Source: Nocardia suismassiliense (GTDB taxonomy: Bacteria > Actinomycetota > Actinomycetes > Mycobacteriales > Mycobacteriaceae). From it: a DNA stretch of 64,000 nucleotides. Shown here one piece after another: positions 21,611 through 29,668 of this stretch. Position 1 is the stretch's first letter; each line of letters opens with the position of its first letter. The position numbers and the translations under genes were made by a program. The notes under the pieces are model-generated. The model did not search any database, was not told the origin of the DNA, and saw only the letters and a list, made by a program, of their open reading frames with translations. The stretch lies in assembly GCF_900269665.1 (NCBI RefSeq), contig NZ_LT985361.1, forward strand, positions 5,971,808-6,035,807. The letters are read 5' to 3'.

Positions 21611-21712
21611 GTGGACATCTCAGGTGCGGAGTGGACAGTTTCTGGACACCCCGGCGCACGCTGTCGGCAATATCCGATGTCGCTGGTGTGCCCGGTGGAC
21701 ATATCGTGGACA
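21611..21712. promoter_or_regulatory. Array of phased GTGGACA repeats (candidate operator)
   Basis: Four GTGGACA copies start at 21611, 21631, 21695 and 21706, with a TGGACA at 21643. Steps of 20, 11 to 12, about 52 and 11 bases put the copies on roughly one face of the helix. They lie between the divergent precursor operon (minus) and the 404-residue gene (plus), and the last copy ends two bases before the ATG at 21714. A shared regulator of both sides is the simplest reading. Confidence 0.55.
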
Positions 21713-21713
21713 G

Positions 21714-22928
21714 ATGGCACTCACCTCTGCTCCGTCGGTGGACCAAGTCAAGGAGTGCCTGATCAAGCTGCGCCAAGGCCAAGGCCTCGCGCGGCCCACC
21801 ACGCTGCTGAGCGCGCTCGATGAGTCGGTGCGAACGTATCTGTGCCGGGGGCACGACTGCGAGCCCGATTCCGCCGCCCAGATCGCGGTGCTGGCTAAGG
21901 CGATCGGGACCGCGATCGACCAGCTGGCCGACCATGAACGCCTCTATGCCCAAGTGGATTTCAACCTCATACCCGAACACCGCTTCGCCACTCTCACCGA
22001 GCGGCAGGAATCACTGGCAAGCCACCAGAAGTGCGCCACCAAAACCGTCCGGCGCCATGCCGCTCGCGCCCTTGACACCCTCGCCTACCTTCTGATCGCC
22101 GACCCGGTCCAGCCTGCCGCAAACACGATGCACAATGTCGCGGCTCCGCAGCGCGCGCTTGCGCATGGTGAGCTCGTAGGGGCTGTGTGCGACTTCTGGA
22201 AGCTGGAGCCAGGCACACGAGTCGACATCGTCTGTTCGGAGATCCCCGACGACGAGCGCCCCGACTATGCATCACCTTCTGATCGCAACTACCTGCGGTA
22301 CGCAAAGTTCGCCGACTTGGACACTCTTATCTTCGTGCGAACCCGCCTCGCGCAGCTGGCACCGACGGTGGTCGTGCGCGACTTCGCCCCCTCCGAACAC
22401 TACGACACCCAAGCCGACATACTGGTGGTGATCGGTGGACCACCATGGAACGCGACCTACCGGAAGTTCCTGCCGCAGTTGCCGTTCCGGTTCGATTCGC
22501 ACCCCTTGGGGGAGGACGATCCGCTCGTCGTCCCTGAACTCGACGACCTCACCATGGCGCCGCGCTGGACCGCGGATCATGAGCTGATCGAGGACCTCGC
22601 GGTGCTTACCCGCCTCACGGTGCAGGGCACGACGGTATTTCTCCTTGGCGGCTGCCTGACTCTCGGTGTCCTCGGTGCGGCGCGCTGTGTGCTCGATCCG
22701 GGGCGAGGCGCCGCCAATGCCGGCTACCTCACCGACCGCATAGGTAACGATGACTTCGTCCTGGTAACCGAAGCCCGACGCGTCGGCGGCATCACCGACG
22801 TCGCAGATCTCACCGCTGTCGATCCCTTGCTGCTGCTGTCACGACCAACCGGCGAGCGATTCCGAGTGGTCATCGATAACTCCAAACGCTATGTCTGCAG
22901 CGACCATCCCGCAGCGTGCGCCGAGTGA
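21714..22928 (+). CDS. Hypothetical protein divergent from the peptide operon
   Basis: A 404-residue protein of no recognised family. The N-terminal 150 residues are helical and polar, with a basic helix KTVRRHAARALDTLAYLLIA that could be a DNA- or partner-binding segment. The C-terminal part is alpha/beta with hydrophobic strands (ADILVVIGGPPWNATYRKFL, then TVFLLGGCLTLGVLGAARCV), as in a Rossmann-like domain. The ATG at 21714 has no ribosome-binding site and follows the GTGGACA array, so the transcript may be leaderless. Longer forms from 21507 are rejected because that stretch is intergenic. It is followed by, and overlaps, the glycosyltransferase gene. It may be a regulator or sensor of the cluster. 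Confidence 0.8.
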   Translation: MALTSAPSVDQVKECLIKLRQGQGLARPTTLLSALDESVRTYLCRGHDCEPDSAAQIAVLAKAIGTAIDQLADHERLYAQVDFNLIPEHRFATLTERQESLASHQKCATKTVRRHAARALDTLAYLLIADPVQPAANTMHNVAAPQRALAHGELVGAVCDFWKLEPGTRVDIVCSEIPDDERPDYASPSDRNYLRYAKFADLDTLIFVRTRLAQLAPTVVVRDFAPSEHYDTQADILVVIGGPPWNATYRKFLPQLPFRFDSHPLGEDDPLVVPELDDLTMAPRWTADHELIEDLAVLTRLTVQGTTVFLLGGCLTLGVLGAARCVLDPGRGAANAGYLTDRIGNDDFVLVTEARRVGGITDVADLTAVDPLLLLSRPTGERFRVVIDNSKRYVCSDHPAACAE

Positions 22929-23653
22929 TCGATCCTGGCGATATCGCGACTTACATCGTGAATCTACCGCGGCGAGATGACCGTCGGGCGTGGATCCAGC
23001 AGCGCCTACCCACCGGCCTACCGCTCACCTACACCTCGGACTGGGACATAGTCTTCGACGGCCACGAGCTAACGCTCACCGGTCTGCGAGCTCGCGGATT
23101 CAAACTGTTCGATTGGCAGATCGATTCCGACAACCCGTGGTGGAACAGACCTCTCAAATATGGCGAAATCGGTTGCACCCTCGCGCATCTGGCATGCTGG
23201 GCCCACGCCGCCGACCACACCGATACACCATATGTCCTGGTGCTCGAAGATGACGCGGTTCCTGGCCCGAACCTTCTCAGCAAACTACTGGCCGGGATTG
23301 ACAACCTCGACCGGCACGCGGTGGAGTTCGATCTGCTCTACCTCGGGCGGTTCCCCCTGGAACCCGATCAACCGACTCCGGTGCCAGGGCTGGTCCGCGC
23401 CGGGTACAGCCACTGCAGCTTCGCGTATCTGCTGACCCGGTCAGCTGTCTTCACCGTACTAGCCGCTGGCCTCGCAGAAGCGATCATCCCGATCGATGAA
23501 TTCTTGCCCGCGCTCTACCTCCCGCATCCACGCCCGGATCTTCGAGCCCGTTTCCCGGTCCAGCTCACCGCGCTTGCGTTCGACCCACCTCTGGGCGCCC
23601 AACGCCCGAAGGACGAAGCTGGCAGCGATACCGAAGATTCCGACTTCGTCTAA
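22925..23653 (+). CDS. Glycosyltransferase family 25-like protein
   Basis: Predicted sugar transferase of 242 residues. It starts DIATYIVNLPRRDDRRAWIQ, the N-terminal strand and basic turn of GT25 proteins; LKYGEIGCTLAHLACW and the acidic PYVLVLEDDAVPGPNLL match the donor-binding region, and IIPIDEFLPALY resembles the distal motif. The GTG at 22925 overlaps the preceding stop as GTGA; GTG 22916 is an alternative. Coupling to the 404-residue gene suggests joint function, perhaps sugar decoration of the peptide product or of the cell surface. It is convergent with the next gene. Confidence 0.8.
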   Translation: MIDPGDIATYIVNLPRRDDRRAWIQQRLPTGLPLTYTSDWDIVFDGHELTLTGLRARGFKLFDWQIDSDNPWWNRPLKYGEIGCTLAHLACWAHAADHTDTPYVLVLEDDAVPGPNLLSKLLAGIDNLDRHAVEFDLLYLGRFPLEPDQPTPVPGLVRAGYSHCSFAYLLTRSAVFTVLAAGLAEAIIPIDEFLPALYLPHPRPDLRARFPVQLTALAFDPPLGAQRPKDEAGSDTEDSDFV

Positions 23654-23665
23654 CCAGATCACGCC

Positions 23666-24325
23666 TCACGGAGCCGTCCGTGACTTCCAGCACCCGATCA
23701 ATGCCCTTAATCGCTCCCCGGTCCATTGGTCGATCGGCGTATGCGTGTTGATCCCGGTGACAACGTGTTCGGGCGCAACGTCTTTGGTCACCACCGCACC
23801 GGCCGCGACGTAGCTGCACGGCCCGATCCGCACCCCTCCGACCACGCGGGCACCGAATCCGACGACCGAGTCCGCTTCGATAACCGGCGACGGCTCGTCG
23901 ATCCCCCACCAGCCAAGGTCTGGGCGTGTGTACTCGTGCACAAGATCGCCCATCACCGTCGATCGATCGCCAATCGTCGTAGCGTCGCAAACGAAGCCGG
24001 CCACACACGCATCGTCGCCCACCTGGACGCGGTCACAGAGATAGGCACCGTGTACCAGCCGCGTCCGTGCGCCGATCACACATCCGTAGCCGATCCGCGA
24101 TCGGTCCTCCACCACACAGTCCGCACCGACCGCAGTGCCCTCGTGGATTACGACCTGGTTGAACAGCAGACACCGGTCGCCGATCACGACGGGCTCACCA
24201 ACCGAGTAATGCCCCTGCTGCGCCTGCCGGATCCGAGCCTCCTTCGGATAACCCAGCACACAATGCTCGCCAACTACCGCCGACTCCGCCATACGAACCG
24301 GCGCGTACAGATCACCGACCTTCAC
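23666..24325 (-). CDS. Hexapeptide-repeat acyltransferase
   Basis: The 219 residues contain repeated hexapeptide turns (VVGEHCVLG, VIGDRCLLFNQVVIHEGTAV, DCVVEDRSRIGYGCVIGA, ARVVGGVRIGPCSYVAAG), which fold as a left-handed beta helix. Such trimeric enzymes transfer acetyl or other acyl groups from CoA to sugars or amines; GAVVTKDVAPEHVVTG near the end is typical of sugar O- or N-acyltransferases. The ATG at 24325 overlaps the hydrolase stop (ATGA). Its acceptor is unknown. Confidence 0.88.
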   Translation of the reverse strand: MKVGDLYAPVRMAESAVVGEHCVLGYPKEARIRQAQQGHYSVGEPVVIGDRCLLFNQVVIHEGTAVGADCVVEDRSRIGYGCVIGARTRLVHGAYLCDRVQVGDDACVAGFVCDATTIGDRSTVMGDLVHEYTRPDLGWWGIDEPSPVIEADSVVGFGARVVGGVRIGPCSYVAAGAVVTKDVAPEHVVTGINTHTPIDQWTGERLRALIGCWKSRTAP

Positions 24326-25203
24326 ACCTCCACCGCATACTGCTCGGACAACCAGCCGACCGTTACCCCGATCGCCTCATCTTCCCGTTCCCGCGAGTCG
24401 AACCCATGATCCGAACCGGCGACCGTATGGAACGTCGTATCCGGGCGGGACCGCGCGAATCCGGCGGCAATGTCGTAGGACACCGACTCGTCGCGATCAC
24501 CGTGCACCACCAGCGCTGCCACCTGGGCGGAGAGGAGGTCATCGACCGGACGGTAGCGCTCGAACTCTGCAAACAGAACGCGACCCAACCTGAACTCCCC
24601 GTCAACGAGCAGAAATCCTTTGTCCTGCAATAATTTTTGCTGCTCGGGTCCGAAATTTTGTCTCCCCCATGCCAACTCGGGCACAAGGAATGTGTGAGAC
24701 AGATCCAGCACTGGATTCCACAAAGCAAGACGGTGCAAACCAACCAGCCACGACAGCGACAAAGCCACAGAGACCGCCCCGAAACTCGCCGCCACGATCG
24801 ACAATCGCTGGCCCGGGAAACGGTCCTGCGCCGCAGCCACCGCGGCCTGTAGGTCCAGGCACTCCCCCGCGATCGTTATCCCCTCCTGGGTACCACCGCT
24901 CGACCCGTGGCCCCGGAAGGAGAACCGCACGACATTGAATCCCGCGTCCACCAGCCGATCAGCCAACCGAACAAACATCCCCCCGCCCTCATTCATGTCC
25001 ACCGTGATGCCATGCACCAACACCGCAACACCTCTCGTAGACGCGACCGGAGCGCGGTGCACTACGGCATCCAATTTGATCCCGTCTATCGAGGACAGCT
25101 CAAGGTGTTGCACCGAAGCGCTCCCATCCACTCGACTACAGGAACGCTCATCGTCTCCCGCTGGCACCGAGTCGCACAACAAGTCTCCGCCGTGAAGGAT
25201 CAT
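24322..25203 (-). CDS. Alpha/beta-hydrolase
   Basis: The 293-residue protein has an alpha/beta-hydrolase core: VAVLVHGITVDMNEG (oxyanion region), VVRFSFRGHGSS, nucleophile elbow VAASFGAVSV (Ser in an AASFG version of GXSXG), acid in VVHGDRDESV and histidine in VAGSDHGFD. It resembles small serine esterases or acyl-peptidase-like hydrolases of the cytosol. ATG 25203 is chosen; a GTG at 25224 is in frame. It is the first gene of a two-gene minus-strand operon with the acyltransferase. Confidence 0.85.
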   Translation of the reverse strand: MILHGGDLLCDSVPAGDDERSCSRVDGSASVQHLELSSIDGIKLDAVVHRAPVASTRGVAVLVHGITVDMNEGGGMFVRLADRLVDAGFNVVRFSFRGHGSSGGTQEGITIAGECLDLQAAVAAAQDRFPGQRLSIVAASFGAVSVALSLSWLVGLHRLALWNPVLDLSHTFLVPELAWGRQNFGPEQQKLLQDKGFLLVDGEFRLGRVLFAEFERYRPVDDLLSAQVAALVVHGDRDESVSYDIAAGFARSRPDTTFHTVAGSDHGFDSREREDEAIGVTVGWLSEQYAVEV

Positions 25204-25390
25204 GCTGAGGGTTCGAGCCAGCACTCTGCCCGTGGTTGTCGGTTTAGCTCCGCCGAACTCTGCGCCTAACTTTAGCCCGCGCTCAGGACAAGCTGGTCAT
25301 CTCAACTGCTAGGCGGAGTCGTCGTCATCTACACGCTGGCAACCTCTCGAACAAGTGCGGGCGGTGCCCGAATCGCGACCCCGCGTCCAC

Positions 25391-25500
25391 GTGTAGGTTC
25401 TCAAAATTCGTGGCACCAACCGATGGCCTGATCCGTAGCTTCTTCGAACGTCTCACGACCGGGTCGACATCGTAGGTCTCAAATCGGTGGCATTTCCTCA
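25391..25500. repeat. Two copies of a GTAGGTTCTCA-type interspersed repeat
   Basis: Related plus-strand copies begin at 25391 (GTGTAGGTTCTCAAAATTCG, then TGGC) and 25472 (GTAGGTCTCAAATCGGTGGC). Further copies and inverted copies occur at 29005-29097 and 29521-29634. They lie on both sides of the amyloid-motif/NLR gene pair. The origin is unknown: ends of a decayed mobile element, MITE-like units or protein-binding sites are possible. Confidence 0.55.
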
Positions 25501-25628
25501 CAGAGGACGTCTCGGAGGGTGTGGCTTGGCCTCACTCGCGGCGGTCGCGCAGCCTCGTGGTGGTAAATGCGCGTTGATCGCGCGTCGGTTGTCACCTCCA
25601 ACGTCGAGCTGCTGGGCGTGGTGGCGTG

Positions 25629-25661
25629 GCCTGGGCTTCGAACTCGGACCCAGGCTTTTTT
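25629..25661 (+). terminator. Rho-independent terminator-like hairpin without an obvious upstream gene
   Basis: GCCTGGG at 25629-25635 pairs with CCCAGGC at 25649-25655 and is followed directly by six T residues on the plus strand. This is a classic intrinsic terminator, but 25225-25628 has no convincing plus-strand gene. It may end an unrecognised small RNA or remain from a lost gene. The rest of the 25225-25966 gap holds the two repeats listed separately and nothing else recognised. Confidence 0.6.
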
Positions 25662-25966
25662 CGTCAGCTGAGGCTAATTGGGCCGCTGTTGTCACCGCGG
25701 ATATGGCCTGGCGGACCTGCGGCGGCGAAGGCTAGGTCGGTGCCTGCCGCCTCGGCGATCACCTCCGCCACGGTGTGGCCTGCTTCTGTGGGGACGGGCC
25801 ATGTCGTGGCTCGAACTTGCCCGCTCGCTGTTCGCCAACTTCACGGGAACCATTGCTGTACAGATTCTCCCGATTGCGTTGTTCAGCAGTGTAATTCGAG
25901 TTTATCGGGGTGCCCGCATCCACTTAGTCGTGTTACCGTGTCTCACGGTGTTTGGGAGGAGTGTGC

Positions 25967-26341
25967 GTGGATCCGTTGACCATCATCATGACGGCGTTGA
26001 TCGCGGGGGCAGCCGCGGGAGGTAAGGATGCCGCGTCTGCGGCCGTTCGTGATACGTATATGGCGTTGCGGAATCGACTCACCGGTGGTGACGACGATTC
26101 CGGGGCCGTCGCGGTGATAGAAGCGAACGAGGCAGCACCAGGCGGCAATATCGATGACCTCGAAGACACGCTGCGGCGCCGTCGGTCGGCCGAGGACCGT
26201 GACTTGCGATCGACCGCAGAAGTTTTGTTGTCGCGGTTGCCGCCGGATCGGGTCGACGACGCTCGCAGCAGGATTGATCTGCGGCATGCTCAAGGGGTAC
26301 AGATAGGCGATCACGGCATCCAGCACAACAGCTTCGGATGA
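25967..26341 (+). CDS. Bell-like effector protein with C-terminal RHIM-like amyloid motif
   Basis: A 124-residue protein from GTG 25967, with GGGAGGAG about seven bases upstream. The N-terminus (VDPLTIIMTALIAGAAAGGK, then DAASAAVRDTYMALRNRL) is a hydrophobic, Ala-rich helix followed by an amphipathic one, the layout of Bell (HeLo-like) cell-death domains. The last 20 residues hold AQGVQIGDHGIQHNSFG with a V-Q-I-G core like RHIM amyloid motifs. The NLR-type protein overlapping it carries AQGVQIGDH too, differing mostly at silent codon positions in DNA. Such pairs signal by templated amyloid assembly in described bacterial systems. A membrane-killing effector role is inferred. Confidence 0.75.
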   Translation: MDPLTIIMTALIAGAAAGGKDAASAAVRDTYMALRNRLTGGDDDSGAVAVIEANEAAPGGNIDDLEDTLRRRRSAEDRDLRSTAEVLLSRLPPDRVDDARSRIDLRHAQGVQIGDHGIQHNSFG

Positions 26342-28950
26342 CCAGTGGCGATCACGATACGGGTCCCTCGGTAGGTGGTCCCCGCGACCAGTCCGACACC
26401 GGTTTCAATCGCGACCGGTTGGTGGATGCGCGGGCGGCGCAGGGTGTACAGATCGGTGATCACAACACACAGGTGATCTACAACTACCGCAGAACGCGGA
26501 CCGACAGTGTGGCACCGCCCCCGTCGATCGGTGTCGCCGGTGAACCGATCACAGCGGGGCTTCCGCCGGCACCGCGCACCTTTGTCGGCCGTGAGCGCGA
26601 GCTGCAACGCATCCTCGACTCCGCCGCCCAGGACGAGCGAGGGGTGACGATCCATGCGATCGACGGCATGGCCGGGGTCGGAAAGACCGCCCTCGCCATC
26701 CGCGCCACACACGAGTTGGCCAGCCGGTTTCCCGATGGCCGGTACTTCGTCGAGCTCCACGCTCACACTCCCGGCCAGACATCGGTGAGTCCGCTTGATG
26801 TGTTGGGCAGGCTGCTGTGGAGGCTCGGTGTAGATCCGCATGATGTGCCTGACACGCTCATCGAGCGCCGGGATCTGTGGCGCCACCACACCGCCCGCAA
26901 GGCGGCACTGGTAGTGCTCGACGATGCCGCCGACCGTCACCAGGTAGAGCCGCTGTTACCCAGTGGACCTCGTTGTCTGACGTTGATTACCAGCCGCCAC
27001 CGGCTGATCCTGCCGGACATGCAGCCCATTGCAGTGGAAGTTCTCAGACCCGCCGCAGCCGCAGAGATGTTCCTCATCCTCGCTCACCGCGACCCGAGCC
27101 ATGCCGGGGAGCGGGAGGTAGCCGAACGAATTGCCGCAGTGTGCGGGTACTTGCCGCTCGCGGTCGGACCGGTAGCTGGACACATTGCCCATCATCCGGC
27201 CTGGACGGTCACCGATATAAGTCAGCACGCTCAGCAATTGGCTGCGGCGGCCGACCGGCTGGCCGCCCTGGATTCGCCCGGCGATCCACGGATACAGGCC
27301 GCGTTCGAGTTGTCCTATCAGGCTCTCCCGACCTCGCGGCAGCTGCTGTTTCGGCGACTGGGTCTACACCCTGGCCCGGAACTCGAGGTGAACGCAGTAG
27401 CCGCACTTGCTGACGTCGATCTTGTTACTGCCCGCCGGGAGTTGGAGGCTCTCTACACCGATCACCTTATTGAGGAAACAGCACGAGGTCGGTACCGGTT
27501 CCACGACCTGCTGCGCGAATTCGCCCACGCCCTCGCGGCTACAGACCCGGCGGCCGACAACACCGGCGCGATCGAGCGGCTGCTGAATTACTACCAGCAC
27601 ACCGCAACCGCCGAGAACCGATGGGAACCGATTACTCCGGGTGCCGACCCCGACGATGGTGCAGCGGCCACTGCACCGGAGAGCGATGGGGAGGGCTCTG
27701 CAGCTCGACCTCGGGCGTTGGCATGGATGCGCGTCGAGCTGGCCAATCTGATGGCTTGCCTGGACTATTGCTCCGACAGGGATCCGGCCCGGATGGTCGA
27801 ACTGACCGCCGCCATGGCGCCTCTGTTCATGGAGGACGGGCCATGGCCCGTCGCCGTCCAACTACACCAGCGCGCCGCTGAAGCCGCGCACCGTCTCGGT
27901 GATCAACTCGGCGAAGCCAACGCTCTAAACAACATCGGCCGCATGCGGTGGGGCACCGACGACTACGAGGCCGCCGAGGAGCTATTCCAGCAAGCCCTGA
28001 CCCTCCACCGCAAGATCGGCAACGAGTTCGGCGAAGCCAACTCCCTCGCTGACCTCGGCCGTGTCCGATGGGCCCTCAACGATCACAGGCCCGCGGCCGA
28101 GCTGTTACAACAAGCCCTCGCCCTCTACCGTCGGACCGGCAGTTACCGCTGGACCGGCAGCCTTGTTGGGGCAGCCGACGCCCTCAACCTTCTCGGCCGG
28201 ATCTTGGAGGCAAACGGCGGCTACGAGACCGCCGAAACACTGTACCGGCAAGCCCTCTCCTTGTATCGCAAGACCGGCATCCGCCGCGGCGAAGCCGAAT
28301 CCCTCGGTGCCCTCGGCGGGATCCGACGGGCCACAGGCGATTACGAGGCTGCCGACGAACTACTCCAGCAGGCCCTCGCCCTCCATCGTCAGATCGGCAA
28401 CCGACACGGCGAAGCCAGCACCTTGAACTTCCTCGGCCAAGTCCGGGTGGACACTGGCGATTACGCGGCTGCCGACGAACTGCTCGCGCAAACCCTCGCC
28501 CTCCATCGTCAGATCGGCAACCCACACGGCGAAGCCGAGGCCCTAGTCCTCCTCGGTCACGTCCGATTGAGCACCGGCAGCTTTGAGGCTGCCAACGAGC
28601 CAGCTCAGCAGGCCCTCACCATCCACCGCCAGATCGGCGACCGTCGCAGCGAGGCACACACCCTCCACCTCCTCGGCTTCATCCGACTCGGCACCCACAA
28701 CTACGAGGCTGCCAACGGGATGTTCCAGGAGGCCCTCACCCTTTACCGTGAGATCGGCAACCGCGTCCACGAAGCTGACAGCCTCAGCTTCCTCGCTCAA
28801 GTCCGACTTAACACCCGCGACTATGAGGCCGCTGTCACGCTGTCCGAGCGCGCCCTCGCCATCTACCGCGAAGTGGACAATAGCCTCGGCGAAACCAACA
28901 CCCTCAGCTTCCTCGCCCATGCACGTTCGTTCATATCTAGCAACCAGTAG
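26338..28950 (+). CDS. NLR-like STAND NTPase: RHIM-like motif, NB-ARC, TPR repeats
   Basis: The 870-residue protein starts at ATG 26338, overlapping the effector stop. Residues 34-50 carry AQGVQIGDHNTQVIYNY, the motif shared with the effector. An NB-ARC ATPase follows: TFVGRERELQRIL, Walker A GMAGVGKTALA (about 110-120), Walker B ALVVLDDA (about 190-197), GCPLAL-like GYLPLAVGP, then a winged-helix part. From about residue 528 a string of eight 40-46-residue TPR units ends the protein. In NLRs the repeat region senses a trigger, the NTPase oligomerises and the N-terminal motif seeds the effector. The trigger is unknown; phage is plausible. Confidence 0.9.
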   Translation: MTSGDHDTGPSVGGPRDQSDTGFNRDRLVDARAAQGVQIGDHNTQVIYNYRRTRTDSVAPPPSIGVAGEPITAGLPPAPRTFVGRERELQRILDSAAQDERGVTIHAIDGMAGVGKTALAIRATHELASRFPDGRYFVELHAHTPGQTSVSPLDVLGRLLWRLGVDPHDVPDTLIERRDLWRHHTARKAALVVLDDAADRHQVEPLLPSGPRCLTLITSRHRLILPDMQPIAVEVLRPAAAAEMFLILAHRDPSHAGEREVAERIAAVCGYLPLAVGPVAGHIAHHPAWTVTDISQHAQQLAAAADRLAALDSPGDPRIQAAFELSYQALPTSRQLLFRRLGLHPGPELEVNAVAALADVDLVTARRELEALYTDHLIEETARGRYRFHDLLREFAHALAATDPAADNTGAIERLLNYYQHTATAENRWEPITPGADPDDGAAATAPESDGEGSAARPRALAWMRVELANLMACLDYCSDRDPARMVELTAAMAPLFMEDGPWPVAVQLHQRAAEAAHRLGDQLGEANALNNIGRMRWGTDDYEAAEELFQQALTLHRKIGNEFGEANSLADLGRVRWALNDHRPAAELLQQALALYRRTGSYRWTGSLVGAADALNLLGRILEANGGYETAETLYRQALSLYRKTGIRRGEAESLGALGGIRRATGDYEAADELLQQALALHRQIGNRHGEASTLNFLGQVRVDTGDYAAADELLAQTLALHRQIGNPHGEAEALVLLGHVRLSTGSFEAANEPAQQALTIHRQIGDRRSEAHTLHLLGFIRLGTHNYEAANGMFQEALTLYREIGNRVHEADSLSFLAQVRLNTRDYEAAVTLSERALAIYREVDNSLGETNTLSFLAHARSFISSNQ
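27919..28896 (+). repeat. Tandem 120-base coding repeats (TPR units) in the NLR-like gene
   Basis: Eight in-frame units begin at 27919, 28039, 28177, 28297, 28417, 28537, 28657 and 28777. Each is 120 bases except the second (138, a 6-residue insertion). Units share phrases such as DYEAADELLQQALALHRQIG and are alike at the DNA level, so duplication or gene conversion is recent. That matches fast-evolving sensor regions. Confidence 0.85.
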
Positions 28951-29004
28951 CTGGCCAGGCAAGTTGGCGGCCTCTAATCGCCGGACGAACCGAACACAAA
29001 TCGG

Positions 29005-29097
29005 CCTGTAGAAAGTGGAAATCTCAGAATCGCGGCGGATCTGCCACGGCACCGCCACACATTCCGAGATTCCGCCACGCGTTCTGAGGACCTACAC
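29005..29097. repeat. Inverted-repeat element, left of the 51-residue ORF
   Basis: The plus strand begins CTGTAG and later reads AATCTCAGAATCGCGGCGGA; the other arm, read on the minus strand from 29097, begins GTGTAGGTCCTCAGAACG, then TGGCGGAATCTCGGAA. The arms share the core TGGCGGAATCTC-GAA with the element at 29521-29634. This is a MITE-like or hairpin repeat just beyond the NLR gene. Confidence 0.5.
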
Positions 29098-29189
29098 TGT
29101 CATGCCGCTTATCGAGCGGTAGCGGACAACTCCGGACAGCTGCACCGCCGAGGGGAACCACCGACGCGGCCAAGCCCGTCAAAAGAAGC

Positions 29190-29345
29190 ATGGACACTTC
29201 CGAATTCGACGCCGACCCATGGGATCGATACACCCCCGAGGGCCTGTTGAGCCAATGCCAGATGTGGCAACAGTGGATGGACGGGACGTACTTCACCGCC
29301 GTACGACCGCCGAACTGGAAGCCCTGGCCCGACGAGCCCAGCTGA
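29190..29345 (+). CDS. Small hypothetical protein, 51 residues, between inverted-repeat elements
   Basis: The ATG at 29190 follows AAAAGAAG and opens a 51-codon frame that starts MDTSEFDADPWDRYTPEGLL and ends RPPNWKPWPDEPS. It is rich in Trp, Asp and Pro, has no membrane segment and resembles no family I recognise. Base use at third positions fits coding better than the alternative frame at 29219-29455, which shares the DNA. Inverted-repeat elements lie on both sides. Confidence 0.45.
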   Translation: MDTSEFDADPWDRYTPEGLLSQCQMWQQWMDGTYFTAVRPPNWKPWPDEPS

Positions 29346-29520
29346 TCCTGTCGCACACCCCCAGAGAACCGTTGCAGAACAAGCCTGCGAATCAGCAGAT
29401 GCAACTGTGTGCTACAGGCTTAGGAGCCCTAGAGAACGCATTACAGAGGGCTTAGGTTTCACGTGGCGGTGCAAGTGTCCGTCCTTGTCCGGGGACGGAT
29501 TCGACGATGAGGGGTCGGGG

Positions 29521-29634
29521 CTGTAGGTTCTCAAACCTCGTGGCGGAATCTCAGAACGTTTGGGCAGTGACATGGCGGATCCGCCACCGGGCCAGGCAAG
29601 TGCACGACACGTCTGCGCAGAGTGAGAACCTACG
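29521..29634. repeat. Inverted-repeat element, right of the 51-residue ORF
   Basis: The left arm at 29522 reads TGTAGGTTCTCAAACCTCG followed by TGGCGGAATCTCAGAACG; the right arm ends GTGAGAACCTACGC at about 29635, an inverted copy of the outer GTAGGTTCTCA. The 114-base unit matches the elements at 25391-25500 and 29005-29097. It lies just upstream of the protease gene. Confidence 0.55.
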
Positions 29635-29668
29635 CAGTCGGTGACTGTTTGTCTGATACCGATGATGG

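Noticed and set aside
25580..25661. tRNA-like fragment near TTCGAA in the orphan hairpin
   Set aside because: No cloverleaf could be drawn; the hairpin plus T-run is better read as an intrinsic terminator.
26311..26940. Minus-strand ORF opposite the NLR gene
   Set aside because: Shadow of the NB-ARC gene without a ribosome-binding site.
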